Of a DNA stretch of 64,000 bases, positions 50,877 to 58,610 are shown one piece after another. Position numbers and translations under genes: made by a program. Positions within the stretch are counted from its first letter, which is position 1, and every line of letters begins with the position of its first letter. Source of the stretch: CAVPTL01 sp963708725 (GTDB taxonomy: Bacteria; Actinomycetota; Thermoleophilia; Gaiellales; JAICJC01); assembly GCA_963708725.1 (NCBI GenBank), contig CAVPTL010000008.1, positions 822,594-886,593 on the forward strand, in the 5' to 3' direction. The notes under the pieces are model-generated. The model made no database searches. It was not told the DNA's origin and saw nothing but the letters and a program-made list of their open reading frames with translations.

Positions 50877-50975
50877 ATGATCAAGTGGAACAATCGCGCT
50901 CTGCGCGCGGCCCTGGCTCTGTCCGCCATTTCGGCCTACGTTGTGACGTCCGGCGCCTCAATGCGCTGGTGGTAA
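50877..50975 (+). CDS. 32-residue hydrophobic peptide downstream of structured leader
   Basis: Reads MIKWNNRALRAALALSAISA, then YVVTSGASMRWW and TAA. Positively charged N-terminus, one hydrophobic stretch, Trp-Trp end: a candidate membrane or exported micropeptide, or a leader peptide. AGGGAGG lies 9 nt upstream. No homologue comes to mind. A GCTGAGCG/CGCTCAGC hairpin (50985-51011) follows, and then the GGDEF/HD-GYP gene. Confidence 0.5.
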   Translation: MIKWNNRALRAALALSAISAYVVTSGASMRWW

Positions 50976-51049
50976 CCCGCTCCGGCTGAGCGCGCCGGGC
51001 CAGACGCTCAGCATCGGGCATCGGCGCGCCGATAGAGCACGTACCCCCG

Positions 51050-52939
51050 ATGTCCGACACATCTTCGTCTCAGATTTCTTCGCAGCGACTCCATCGGTTC
51101 GTCACCGCCGTGATGGCGGCAGCCGTGCCGGTGGTGGTCGCCGCGATCATCAGCGTCGTATCCAACCCGCCGCCGCTTTCGGTGCTGGCCGGCGCACTGG
51201 TGTTCACGCTGGCCGCGATCGCTGCCGAGTTCAAGCCCGTCCCGCTGGACGAGAGCGGCTCGCGGATGGTGTCGCTGTCGTTCGTGTTTCTGCTGTCCGC
51301 CCAGCTCGTGTTCGGGTGGGAGCTGGGCGTGCTCGCGGCGGTGATCGCGATCGGCGTCGTGGGTACCGTGGAGTCGACACCGCTGGTGCGACGCGGATTC
51401 AACGCCTCGGTGTACGCACTGGCGGTGCTGGCCTCGGCGATACCGGGGATGCTCCTGGGCATTCAATCCACCAGTCTCGATCCGGTCCAGACCGACAGGT
51501 TGACGTTGCTCGCATTCCTGGGCGGCGCCGCCTACGTGGCGGTCAACGTCGTGCTCGTGTCGGCGGTCGTGTGGCTCGCCACGGGAAGCGACCTGCGACA
51601 GCTCTTGATCGACAACATCCGCCACTCGGGGCCGGTGTTTGTGATCATGGCCTTCATCGCCGGCCTGGCGGCGTCGCTTTGGGTGATCCGCCCGCAGCTC
51701 GAGGTGCTGCTGGCCGGGCCGCTGTTCGCGCTGATCCTCTACCAGCGCTACGCCTACCGCAGCGTGCTGGCGACTCGAGACGCCGAGACCGATGGGCTCA
51801 CCGGCCTTGGAAACCATCGCGGGTTCCACACCGATCTGCGCGAAGCGCTGGCGCTCGCCTCCTCGACGCGCACTCCGGTCACCCTGTGCCTGATCGACCT
51901 CGACAACTTCAAGAGCATCAACGACCGGTTTGGTCACCCCGTGGGCGACCAGGTGCTCGTGACCGTGGCCGAGATCCTGCGTGCCGAGGTGGGCGCCCAG
52001 AGCGCCTATCGGGTGGGCGGTGAGGAGTTCGCGGTGATCATGGCCGGCCGGTTCGAGCAGGAGGCCTACTCCGAGCTCGAGCATCTGCACCACCGGCTGG
52101 CGCAGTCGCAGTTCGTGCATGGAGAGCAGGTGTCGGTGTCGGTCGGGATCGCGAGCTTTCCCAGCAGCGGCCCCGATCGAGACGAGCTTTTGAAGGTGGT
52201 CGACGCAGCCCTCTACTGGGCCAAGAACCACGGCAAGAATCGCTCGTGCATCTACTCACCGTCGCTGGTGCGGGTGTACACGACCGCCGAGCTCGCCCAG
52301 ACCGCGGAGCGAAACGCGCGGCTGCGCGCGGCCGAGGGCCTGATCCGCGTGGTCGACGCCAAGGACACCTACGCGGGCCAGCACTCCCAGTCGGTCTCGC
52401 GGCTGGTGGAGGGCATCGCCCGGGCGATGGTGCTGGAGGAGGACGTGGTCGACCAGATGCGACTCGCCGGCCTTCTGCACGACCTCGGCAAGATCGCGAT
52501 CCCCGATGCGATCCTCCAGAAGCCCGGCCGGCTCGATCCCGAGGAGCTGCGCACGATGCGCGAGCACTCCGACCTCGGCTACCGGCTGCTCGAGGGCCTG
52601 GGCGTGTCGCCGGTGGATCGCTGGATCCGCCATCACCACGAGTGGTGGGACGGCTCGGGCTATCCCCTGGGGCTGGCGGGCGAGGAGATTCCCCTGGGGT
52701 CGCGCATCATCCTGGTCGCCGACGCGTTTGATGCGATGACCTCCGACCGCTGCTATCGCGCCGCGGGGACTCCCCAGGCGGCGCTTGAGGAGCTGCACCA
52801 GCGGTCGTGGACGCAGTTCGACGCCCGCGTGGTTGCAGCGTTGGAGACCTACCTGAAATCCGAGATGTGTCACCTGGGCCGCACCGACGTCGCTGCGGTT
52901 GAGCGGCCCGAAAGCGATCAGCACTCCGAGGCCGCCTGA
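51050..52939 (+). CDS. Membrane GGDEF + HD-GYP protein (bifunctional c-di-GMP enzyme)
   Basis: 629 residues. Residues 20-230 hold a MASE-like array of about seven to eight transmembrane helices. A GGDEF domain follows with intact GGEEF at 323-327 (diguanylate cyclase). The C-terminal HD-GYP domain has HD at 477-478, HHH at 528-530 and GYP at 537-539 (c-di-GMP phosphodiesterase). Having both suggests switching in response to a membrane signal. Its stop overlaps the next gene's ATG (TGATG). Confidence 0.9.
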   Translation: MSDTSSSQISSQRLHRFVTAVMAAAVPVVVAAIISVVSNPPPLSVLAGALVFTLAAIAAEFKPVPLDESGSRMVSLSFVFLLSAQLVFGWELGVLAAVIAIGVVGTVESTPLVRRGFNASVYALAVLASAIPGMLLGIQSTSLDPVQTDRLTLLAFLGGAAYVAVNVVLVSAVVWLATGSDLRQLLIDNIRHSGPVFVIMAFIAGLAASLWVIRPQLEVLLAGPLFALILYQRYAYRSVLATRDAETDGLTGLGNHRGFHTDLREALALASSTRTPVTLCLIDLDNFKSINDRFGHPVGDQVLVTVAEILRAEVGAQSAYRVGGEEFAVIMAGRFEQEAYSELEHLHHRLAQSQFVHGEQVSVSVGIASFPSSGPDRDELLKVVDAALYWAKNHGKNRSCIYSPSLVRVYTTAELAQTAERNARLRAAEGLIRVVDAKDTYAGQHSQSVSRLVEGIARAMVLEEDVVDQMRLAGLLHDLGKIAIPDAILQKPGRLDPEELRTMREHSDLGYRLLEGLGVSPVDRWIRHHHEWWDGSGYPLGLAGEEIPLGSRIILVADAFDAMTSDRCYRAAGTPQAALEELHQRSWTQFDARVVAALETYLKSEMCHLGRTDVAAVERPESDQHSEAA

Positions 52940-53538
52940 TGGTGTTGCTGTCCGGGCTGGGGGTGGCGATCCTGATCGTGCTGGCCTTCGGTGGGCGCCT
53001 CGGCCGGCTGGCGGATCTGCGGATCCGGTGGGTGTGGCTGCTGTACGCGGCGCTCGCGATCCAGGTGATCGCGTTTCCGATCGGCAGCCTCCCCTGGAAT
53101 CCCGGGGAGAGCGCCGCGGTCTGGCTCCAGTACTGCTCGTATGCCTGCCTGATCACCGTCACCGTCGCCAACCGGCGGCTTCCCGGCGCCCTGGTACTCG
53201 GCCTCGGGATGCTCTTGAACCTGGCCGCGATCACCACCAACGGCGGTCACATGCCGGCGACCACCTCGGCACTCCACGCGGTCGGAAAGACGCTTCACGG
53301 TGTGCATCTCAACAGCGTCGCGCTGGCCCATCCCAACCTGCCGTGGCTGATCGACCGCTTCGCCACCCCGCAGTGGGTGCCGTTTGCGAGCATCTTCTCG
53401 GTCGGCGACGTGCTGATCGTGGTCGGCGCCGGGATCATCCTGTGGTCGGCGACCGGCGCTCACCTGCCGCGCCGAAGCCGCGGCGATCAGCAGCCGGTGG
53501 ATCGCGGCCTGGCCGGCGGTCCCAGCGGCACGCCGTAG
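52939..53538 (+). CDS. DUF5317 family membrane protein
   Basis: 199 residues, about five transmembrane helices. LVANLAAITTNGGHMP-type motif appears as LNLAAITTNGGHMPATTSAL, and WVPFASIFSVGDVLIVVGAGIIL closes the domain; both fit DUF5317. Function unknown; it is frequent next to c-di-GMP signalling genes in this part of the actinobacteria as far as I recall. Translationally coupled to the GGDEF/HD-GYP gene, so a shared signalling role is plausible. Confidence 0.75.
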   Translation: MVLLSGLGVAILIVLAFGGRLGRLADLRIRWVWLLYAALAIQVIAFPIGSLPWNPGESAAVWLQYCSYACLITVTVANRRLPGALVLGLGMLLNLAAITTNGGHMPATTSALHAVGKTLHGVHLNSVALAHPNLPWLIDRFATPQWVPFASIFSVGDVLIVVGAGIILWSATGAHLPRRSRGDQQPVDRGLAGGPSGTP

Positions 53539-54314
53539 TGGCGCAGGAGCGCCGCGAGCTTGTGCCGGTAGATCTGCATGTCGGCGTGGACCCAGTCGCC
53601 GTGGGTCTGGCAGCGCCAGGCCGGGTAGAGCTCGTGGTGATAGGGGCTGGTGAGGCTCTCGTTGTGCCCGATCACGTTTCGTAGCTGGATGTGGTGTCGC
53701 CAAAGGAGCCAGGCGGTCAGCGCCAGGGAGGCCTTGAGCTGGCGCGGGTTGGAGAGGATCTCGCCGTCCGAGGTGCCGACGTGCTCGATGCCGATCGCCG
53801 TGTAGTTGAGCCCGACGGTGTGACGGCAGATGATGTCGGTGCGGACGAGCTGGTAGATGGTGCCGTCGGTGTCGACCACGAAGTGGGCGCAGGTGCCGGG
53901 CAGCTCGTGCAGCTCGCTGTCGGGCACGTCCTGGGCGAAGGTGTTGTAGGCCGACTCGAAGGTGGTGCCCGCCGTGTAGTGCTCGACGATCACGTGGGGA
54001 TGTCGCAGTCGCCAGGTGTCGATGCCGTAGTGGCGCTCGGCATACGCGGCGGTCTCGGCCCGCCGGGTGGCGCCGAACGGGATTGGCTTCCACACGATCG
54101 GCGGCCGCGGCACCCGCACCTTGGGCTTCACCGGTGGCGCGGTCGTGGTGGTCGGCGCCGAGGTCGGCGGCGGAGACGTGGTGGTGGCCTGAGTGGGGGG
54201 CGAGGTGGTGCCGGTTGCGGTCGGCTCGGTCGGGGACGATGTCTTCGTCGTCGCGGCCGACTGGTGCGAGCAGCCGCACACCAGCACCACCAGTGCCATC
54301 GTTACCCAGCGCAT
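53487..54314 (-). CDS. Secreted lipoprotein-like N-acetylmuramoyl-L-alanine amidase (PGRP/amidase_2)
   Basis: 275 residues. Hydrophobic N-terminus with a lipobox-like LVVLVCGCS, then a Thr/Pro-rich linker (about 20-65) typical of secreted actinobacterial proteins. The catalytic domain has VIVEHYTAG (zinc His), AHFVVDTDGTIYQLV, TVGLNYTAIGIEHVG and VIGHNESL, as in amidase_2/PGRP enzymes that cut the lactyl-peptide bond of peptidoglycan. TAGCAT lies 7 nt before ATG 54314. Overlaps the DUF5317 gene by 52 bp at the 3' ends. Confidence 0.85.
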   Translation of the reverse strand: MRWVTMALVVLVCGCSHQSAATTKTSSPTEPTATGTTSPPTQATTTSPPPTSAPTTTTAPPVKPKVRVPRPPIVWKPIPFGATRRAETAAYAERHYGIDTWRLRHPHVIVEHYTAGTTFESAYNTFAQDVPDSELHELPGTCAHFVVDTDGTIYQLVRTDIICRHTVGLNYTAIGIEHVGTSDGEILSNPRQLKASLALTAWLLWRHHIQLRNVIGHNESLTSPYHHELYPAWRCQTHGDWVHADMQIYRHKLAALLRHYGVPLGPPARPRSTGC

Positions 54315-54321
54315 GGCTGGG

Positions 54322-54327
54322 ATGCTA
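54322..54327 (-). promoter_or_regulatory. Leaderless promoter of the amidase gene (-10 TAGCAT)
   Basis: Minus-strand TAGCAT, 7 nt, then ATG 54314. No Shine-Dalgarno. Confidence 0.45.
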
Positions 54328-54340
54328 CGTCGGCCCGCGG

Positions 54341-55732
54341 CTAGGCCACCAGCGCCAGCGGGGCGAAGTTGCCCGCGTTGGGGATGACGTCCGCCGGGTC
54401 GGTGCCCATCCAGCTTCCCAGCAGCTCGGTATAGATCTGGCGGTAGTCGGTCGGCACCTTGAGGTTGCCGTTGCCGTCCAGGTCGGTGAGTCCCGGAAAC
54501 TCGGTGGTCACTCCACCCTTGACGCCCTTTCCGATCACCATCGCCAGGCCACCGGCGCCGTGGTCGGTGCCGCCGCCGCCGGAGTCGTTGTCCTCGATCC
54601 GGCGCCCGAACTCGCTCCACACCAGCGTGATCACGCGATCACCGAGACCGTTGGCCTCGAGGTCGGCCTGGAACGCGTTCAGCGTCTGGCCGAGGCCGGC
54701 GAGGTTCGCGGCCTGGCGCGTTACCTGGGTGTCGTGGAAGTCGAAGCCGCCGTCGTAGGAGAGGCAGGCGACCCGGATTCCCAGGTTCGAGCGGATCATC
54801 CACGAGAGCGTCGACATCTGATTGTCGAAGTCGCTCGTGCCGTAGCCGAAGCCGGTCGGCGGGATGGTGGTGGTGCCAAGCGACTTCAGCCGGTTGGCGA
54901 CCGAGACCGCGCCGCCCACCGAGGTGTTGGCGGCCTGCATGGCGGGATTGCCGCCGCTTCGGTTCGCCAGGTTGCCCAGCGTCTCGGTCATCAGATCGGG
55001 GTCCTGCCACACCTGGTTCATCCCGAACTGAGCGTCGTCGGGGCTCGTCAGCACGGCCACCGGATGCTTCTCGGTGCGCATCGACTCCTCGAGCGTCCAG
55101 TTGACCGAGAGCGCCTGGAGCGGGTTCGAGGGATCGCCGTTTTGGTCGATCCAGCGCCCCAGCCAGCCCGACGTCGGGTCGGTGACCAGGTCGCCGGCCT
55201 GCCAGAACGCTCGCGAGTGGAAGTGCGAGAGATCCGGCGGGCTGTAGTCGACCGCCGGGATCACGGCCATCTTGCCGGCGTCATACAGCGACTGAAGGCC
55301 GGTGGCCGCCGGATTCCAGGCGTAGTCGGGGTTGGCGGCCGCGCCGCCCAGGGGCAGCAGTTTCGACGGGTCCTTGAAGCCGATGTTCGGGCGCGCCTGG
55401 AGATAGGCCGGGTAGTTGGTCGAATCGATCGGGACGAGCGTGTTGATGCCGTCGTTGCCACCGTCGAGGAAGATCGAGACGATGATCGGATCGGTGGTCG
55501 GGCCGGCGGCGGCCTGCGCCGAGGCGGCCTCCCACACCTTGCCCCACGACAGCGAGCTGGCGCCGTACACCGTCAGGAACCCGATGGCACCGTTTCGCAG
55601 AAAGTCGCGCCGGCACACGGCCGCGTTCGCGCCTTCGAGGATCGCCCGGGGCAGCGGGACGCGCTGGCCCTGGGCGCGGAGCATCGCGCTTCGTTGCGTG
55701 GTCATCCAGTCGTTGCAGCCGCACTCGTTCAT
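54341..55732 (-). CDS. DUF1501 domain protein, Tat-exported
   Basis: 463 residues. Contains CRRDFLRNGAIGFLTVYGASSL, a twin-arginine-type signal placed unusually deep (about residue 40), then DPIIVSIFLDGGNDGINTLVP, SYDGGFDFHDTQVTRQ and LVWSEFGRRIEDNDSGGGGTDHGAGGLAMVIG. These match DUF1501, a sulfatase/alkaline-phosphatase-like family. DUF1501 and DUF1800 genes are commonly adjacent; their joint role is unknown. It starts 13 nt after the DUF1800 gene. Confidence 0.88.
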   Translation of the reverse strand: MNECGCNDWMTTQRSAMLRAQGQRVPLPRAILEGANAAVCRRDFLRNGAIGFLTVYGASSLSWGKVWEAASAQAAAGPTTDPIIVSIFLDGGNDGINTLVPIDSTNYPAYLQARPNIGFKDPSKLLPLGGAAANPDYAWNPAATGLQSLYDAGKMAVIPAVDYSPPDLSHFHSRAFWQAGDLVTDPTSGWLGRWIDQNGDPSNPLQALSVNWTLEESMRTEKHPVAVLTSPDDAQFGMNQVWQDPDLMTETLGNLANRSGGNPAMQAANTSVGGAVSVANRLKSLGTTTIPPTGFGYGTSDFDNQMSTLSWMIRSNLGIRVACLSYDGGFDFHDTQVTRQAANLAGLGQTLNAFQADLEANGLGDRVITLVWSEFGRRIEDNDSGGGGTDHGAGGLAMVIGKGVKGGVTTEFPGLTDLDGNGNLKVPTDYRQIYTELLGSWMGTDPADVIPNAGNFAPLALVA

Positions 55733-55745
55733 GAGGGTCCTGTCG

Positions 55746-57146
55746 TTAGTGGAGGTAGCCGTCGGGGCCGCACATGATCAGCGCGCGCAGCACCTGCTGG
55801 CGCTCGATCCGGTGGTAGTCGTGCAGCACGTACTTCCCGTTGGAGAGGTACTTGTATTTGTTGAAGAACGTGGTGGCGTAGGCCTCGAGCCGGTTGCGCG
55901 TGGTTGCCGCCACAAACTGGCTGCCGACGGCCTTGTGGGCGGTCGCGAAGGCCTGCGCGGCGGACTGCTCACCCGGGTCGGGTGGCTTCGGCAGCAGGTA
56001 GCTGGTGGTGCGGAAGTAGGCCCGCGTCGAGTTGGTGTTGAGCCAGGCGGTGTTCTGGTTCCAGCCCGACACGTTGGGCGGGTAGAACGGCACCTGGCCC
56101 ATGCCTTCCAAAAGCCACGACCAGTTGTTGTTGACGATGAACTCGCCGCGGTGTCGCATGTTTGCCGCGACGAACACGATCGGCGGTTTCACCAGGTCGG
56201 GTGAGGAGAGATTCGAGTAAAGCGACGAGGCCCGCAGGATCACTCCCAGCACCGGCTTCAGCGAGTGGCCCGACGCCTTGTAGTTTGCGATCATCATCTC
56301 CAGGGCCGCCTTGGACGGCGGCGTCGGGATGAAGTAGCTCCAGATCTTGCTGCAGATGAACGGCGCGTGGTTGGGGTGGGCGACGATCATCTTGCACACG
56401 TCCTGCCACGCCCAGTTGCCCTTCTTGCCGAAGAGCGTCTTCGTCCCCGTGTCGTGGTAGGTGGGGTCGTAGAAGGTCGGGTTCTCGGCGCCGTTTGATC
56501 CCTTCGTCCAGTCGTACCGCCAGCCGGTGAGAGCGCGAGCCGCCTGGTGGACATCGTTCTGCGTGTACACCCGCGAGTTTCGCCAAAGGCCATAGGTCTG
56601 GTGCTCGAGCGTCGGGTCGTTGCCGAGGCAGAAGAGCTCCATCACCTCGCGGGCATAGTTCTCGTTGACGGACCACTTGTTCGAGTCCGCGCCGTTCAGC
56701 CACAGGAGCATCGCCGGGTCGTGGGTGATGCTCAGCAAGAGCTCGGCGAAGTTCCCCAGCGCGTGGCTTCGCAGCAGCCGGTTTTGGCGCAGCATGTGGC
56801 GGGTGTTGCCGACGCCCGAGTTGGACGTGGCGAAGTGGTCGTGCAGGTTGAGCGTCATCCGCTCCTGCAACTGGTTGGGCGAGCGCAGCATCCGATCCAG
56901 CCACCACAGACAGTCGTGGCCCCAGGTGTTGATCGGGTCGATCGGCGAGCTGCCGTCCTTGGGTGCGGGGCCGACCAGCTTGGGCGAGCCGGCCGGTGAA
57001 AGCATCTTCACCACGGCCCGCTCGAGCCCGAGCTTCTGGTAGGCCTCGACCTGCTTTGCCGATCCGGAGAAGCCTGCACGCCACAGCAGCCGCTCGAAGT
57101 GAGCTTGGGTGGCGGGATGCGGAACTTTCGGGTATTGGTAAGACAT
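55746..57146 (-). CDS. DUF1800 domain protein
   Basis: 466 residues. Begins with HFERLLWRAGFSGSAKQVEAYQKLGLERAVVKML, the DUF1800 start, followed by RMTLNLHDHFATSNSGVG, NENYAREVMELFCLGN, and QAARALTGWRYD; ends RQQVLRALIMCGPDGYLH. Function unknown; co-occurs with DUF1501. No signal peptide at this start. ATG 57146 overlaps, back to back, the ATG (57145) of the divergent cupredoxin gene in the sequence CATG. Confidence 0.87.
   Translation of the reverse strand: MSYQYPKVPHPATQAHFERLLWRAGFSGSAKQVEAYQKLGLERAVVKMLSPAGSPKLVGPAPKDGSSPIDPINTWGHDCLWWLDRMLRSPNQLQERMTLNLHDHFATSNSGVGNTRHMLRQNRLLRSHALGNFAELLLSITHDPAMLLWLNGADSNKWSVNENYAREVMELFCLGNDPTLEHQTYGLWRNSRVYTQNDVHQAARALTGWRYDWTKGSNGAENPTFYDPTYHDTGTKTLFGKKGNWAWQDVCKMIVAHPNHAPFICSKIWSYFIPTPPSKAALEMMIANYKASGHSLKPVLGVILRASSLYSNLSSPDLVKPPIVFVAANMRHRGEFIVNNNWSWLLEGMGQVPFYPPNVSGWNQNTAWLNTNSTRAYFRTTSYLLPKPPDPGEQSAAQAFATAHKAVGSQFVAATTRNRLEAYATTFFNKYKYLSNGKYVLHDYHRIERQQVLRALIMCGPDGYLH
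57133..57138 (+). promoter_or_regulatory. Leaderless promoter of the cupredoxin gene inside the DUF1800 start
   Basis: TATTGG followed by 6 nt and ATG 57145. The box lies within the first codons of the oppositely oriented DUF1800 gene. Confidence 0.4.
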
Positions 57147-57540
57147 GGGTCGAATCAACATCCTTCTCGTCTCGGCGGCGCTGGCCGCCTTTGTCTTGCT
57201 CGGATCGGGTAACCACCACGGCGCCCGGGCAGCGACGCGCATCAACCTCACGGTGACGGAGCGTGAATACTCCGTTGGACTCTCCCGAAAGACCGTGCCC
57301 CACGGCCTCGTTACAATTACTGTCGACAATTTTGGGGCCGATGACCATAACCTTTATGTGGGAAACGGCCATGGCCGCCTCTACCACACGACCAACCGGA
57401 TTCCGGGCGGCCAGGGCGGCATGTGCCCGCAGTCGTGCATCACGTTCAAGGTGACGCTGCCGAAGGGCACCTACACGCTCTACTGCCACCTGCCGGGGCA
57501 TTCGGCGCTTGGCATGCGGAACCACCTGATCGTGACGTAG
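57145..57540 (+). CDS. Secreted cupredoxin (plastocyanin/azurin-like copper protein)
   Basis: 131 residues. Sec signal peptide (ILLVSAALAAFVLLGSG, cleavage near GARAA), then a beta-sandwich with type-1 copper ligands: His in ADDHNLYVG, and Cys, His, Met in YTLYCHLPGHSALGM. Likely a periplasmic/extracellular electron carrier or copper-binding protein. It shares a 2-bp start overlap with the divergent DUF1800 gene. Confidence 0.85.
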   Translation: MGRINILLVSAALAAFVLLGSGNHHGARAATRINLTVTEREYSVGLSRKTVPHGLVTITVDNFGADDHNLYVGNGHGRLYHTTNRIPGGQGGMCPQSCITFKVTLPKGTYTLYCHLPGHSALGMRNHLIVT

Positions 57541-57570
57541 GGCGCAATCCTGTTCGTCCGGCGGCGGGGG

Positions 57571-57576
57571 TACTCT
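57571..57576 (+). promoter_or_regulatory. Leaderless promoter of the secreted beta-propeller gene (-10 TACTCT)
   Basis: TACTCT, 7 nt, ATG 57584; no Shine-Dalgarno. Confidence 0.5.
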
Positions 57577-57583
57577 TGCTCGC

Positions 57584-58507
57584 ATGATCCGTTCGTCACG
57601 AGCTCGATGGGTTCTCGCAGGTGCTTCCGCGGCGGCGTCATTGGTTGCAGCGGGTGGGGCGTCGGCGAGCCTCGTCCAGACGCCCGTACTCACCGCGGGC
57701 GTCTCCGAGGAGGATCCCGCCGTCTCGGGCGACTACCTCGTCTGGGATCAGAACTCGGCGGGCCAGAAAAAGCACTTCAACGCGTTCATGCGGTTCAACG
57801 GCGTGACCACGCGCCTCAATCCCATCGGCACGCGGGCGTGGAGCGGCGGTATCGACGGCACCACGATCGTGTATCAGCAGGCAAACGCGGCGTCCACCCA
57901 GTCAAGCATCATGATGTATGACGCGCTGACCCACACACGCAGTGCCCCGCCGGCGGGCGTCAACAAGCCGAGCTGGGAGTTCAATCCGACGATCTCGGGC
58001 AAGTGGCTGCTGTTCGGGCGCCAGAGCGGTCGAAACTACCGCCGAAGCCAGGTGATTCTGCGAAGTCTCACTTCCAAGACGTCGTTCGTGCTGGCCGACG
58101 TCAGCACCAAGGGAGACGTCGTGTACCCCGGCCAGATCAACGGAAACTGGGTGGTGTGGGGCCGCTGCGGGCCGAGTTCCTGCAGCGTTTTTCGCTGGAA
58201 CCTCACCACCAAGGCCGGCAACAAGCTGGTCAACACCCTCCAGCGCGATACGTATGAGTTCAACCCCGCGGTGGCGGCCGACGGCACTGCCTACTACGTG
58301 CATGCGGGGCCCTACTGCGGGCAGCGAACCAGGTTGGTGAAGCACGGGGTGGGCGCACCCGAGACGGTTCTCACCGCGTTCAACAACGGTGTTGGACTCG
58401 GTGAGTTGACGGCTGCCGCCAACCCGGTCAGCGGCACCGACGTCTACTTCACCAAGGTCCGCTGCGCGCTCAACTCCTCGGACGTGTACAAGGTGCTCGA
58501 TCCGTAG
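57584..58507 (+). CDS. Secreted beta-propeller-like protein of unknown function
   Basis: 307 residues. Signal peptide (MIRSSRARWVLAGASAAASL, cleavage near ASA). The mature protein has recurring units such as EEDPAVSGDYLVWDQNSAGQKK, WEFNPTISGKWLLFGRQSG, VYPGQINGNWVVWGRCG and YEFNPAVAADGTAYYVHAG, about 45-50 residues apart: a WD/TolB-like beta-propeller with a Trp at blade ends. Several Cys pairs may form disulfides. No catalytic motif. Confidence 0.65.
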   Translation: MIRSSRARWVLAGASAAASLVAAGGASASLVQTPVLTAGVSEEDPAVSGDYLVWDQNSAGQKKHFNAFMRFNGVTTRLNPIGTRAWSGGIDGTTIVYQQANAASTQSSIMMYDALTHTRSAPPAGVNKPSWEFNPTISGKWLLFGRQSGRNYRRSQVILRSLTSKTSFVLADVSTKGDVVYPGQINGNWVVWGRCGPSSCSVFRWNLTTKAGNKLVNTLQRDTYEFNPAVAADGTAYYVHAGPYCGQRTRLVKHGVGAPETVLTAFNNGVGLGELTAAANPVSGTDVYFTKVRCALNSSDVYKVLDP

Positions 58508-58573
58508 CCGAAAGCGGCTTGGCCAGAGGCTTCGCGCTCCCTTGTAAGCCATCTGTCAGAGCCCGGGCGCATG

Positions 58574-58605
58574 CTCCATCCCGTCCTATCGAGCGACGGA
58601 TGGAG
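58574..58605 (+). promoter_or_regulatory. Hairpin that can mask the ribosome site of the TolB-like gene
   Basis: CTCCATC-C-CGTC (58574-58585) pairs with GACGGATGGAG (58595-58605) with one bulged C. The 3' arm contains the GGAG Shine-Dalgarno for ATG 58611. Confidence 0.45.
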
Positions 58606-58610
58606 CTGAG

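Noticed and set aside
50668..50877. Minus-strand 69-codon frame in the structured leader
   Set aside because: Basic low-complexity product without a ribosome site; the plus-strand RNA structure and peptide gene explain the region better.
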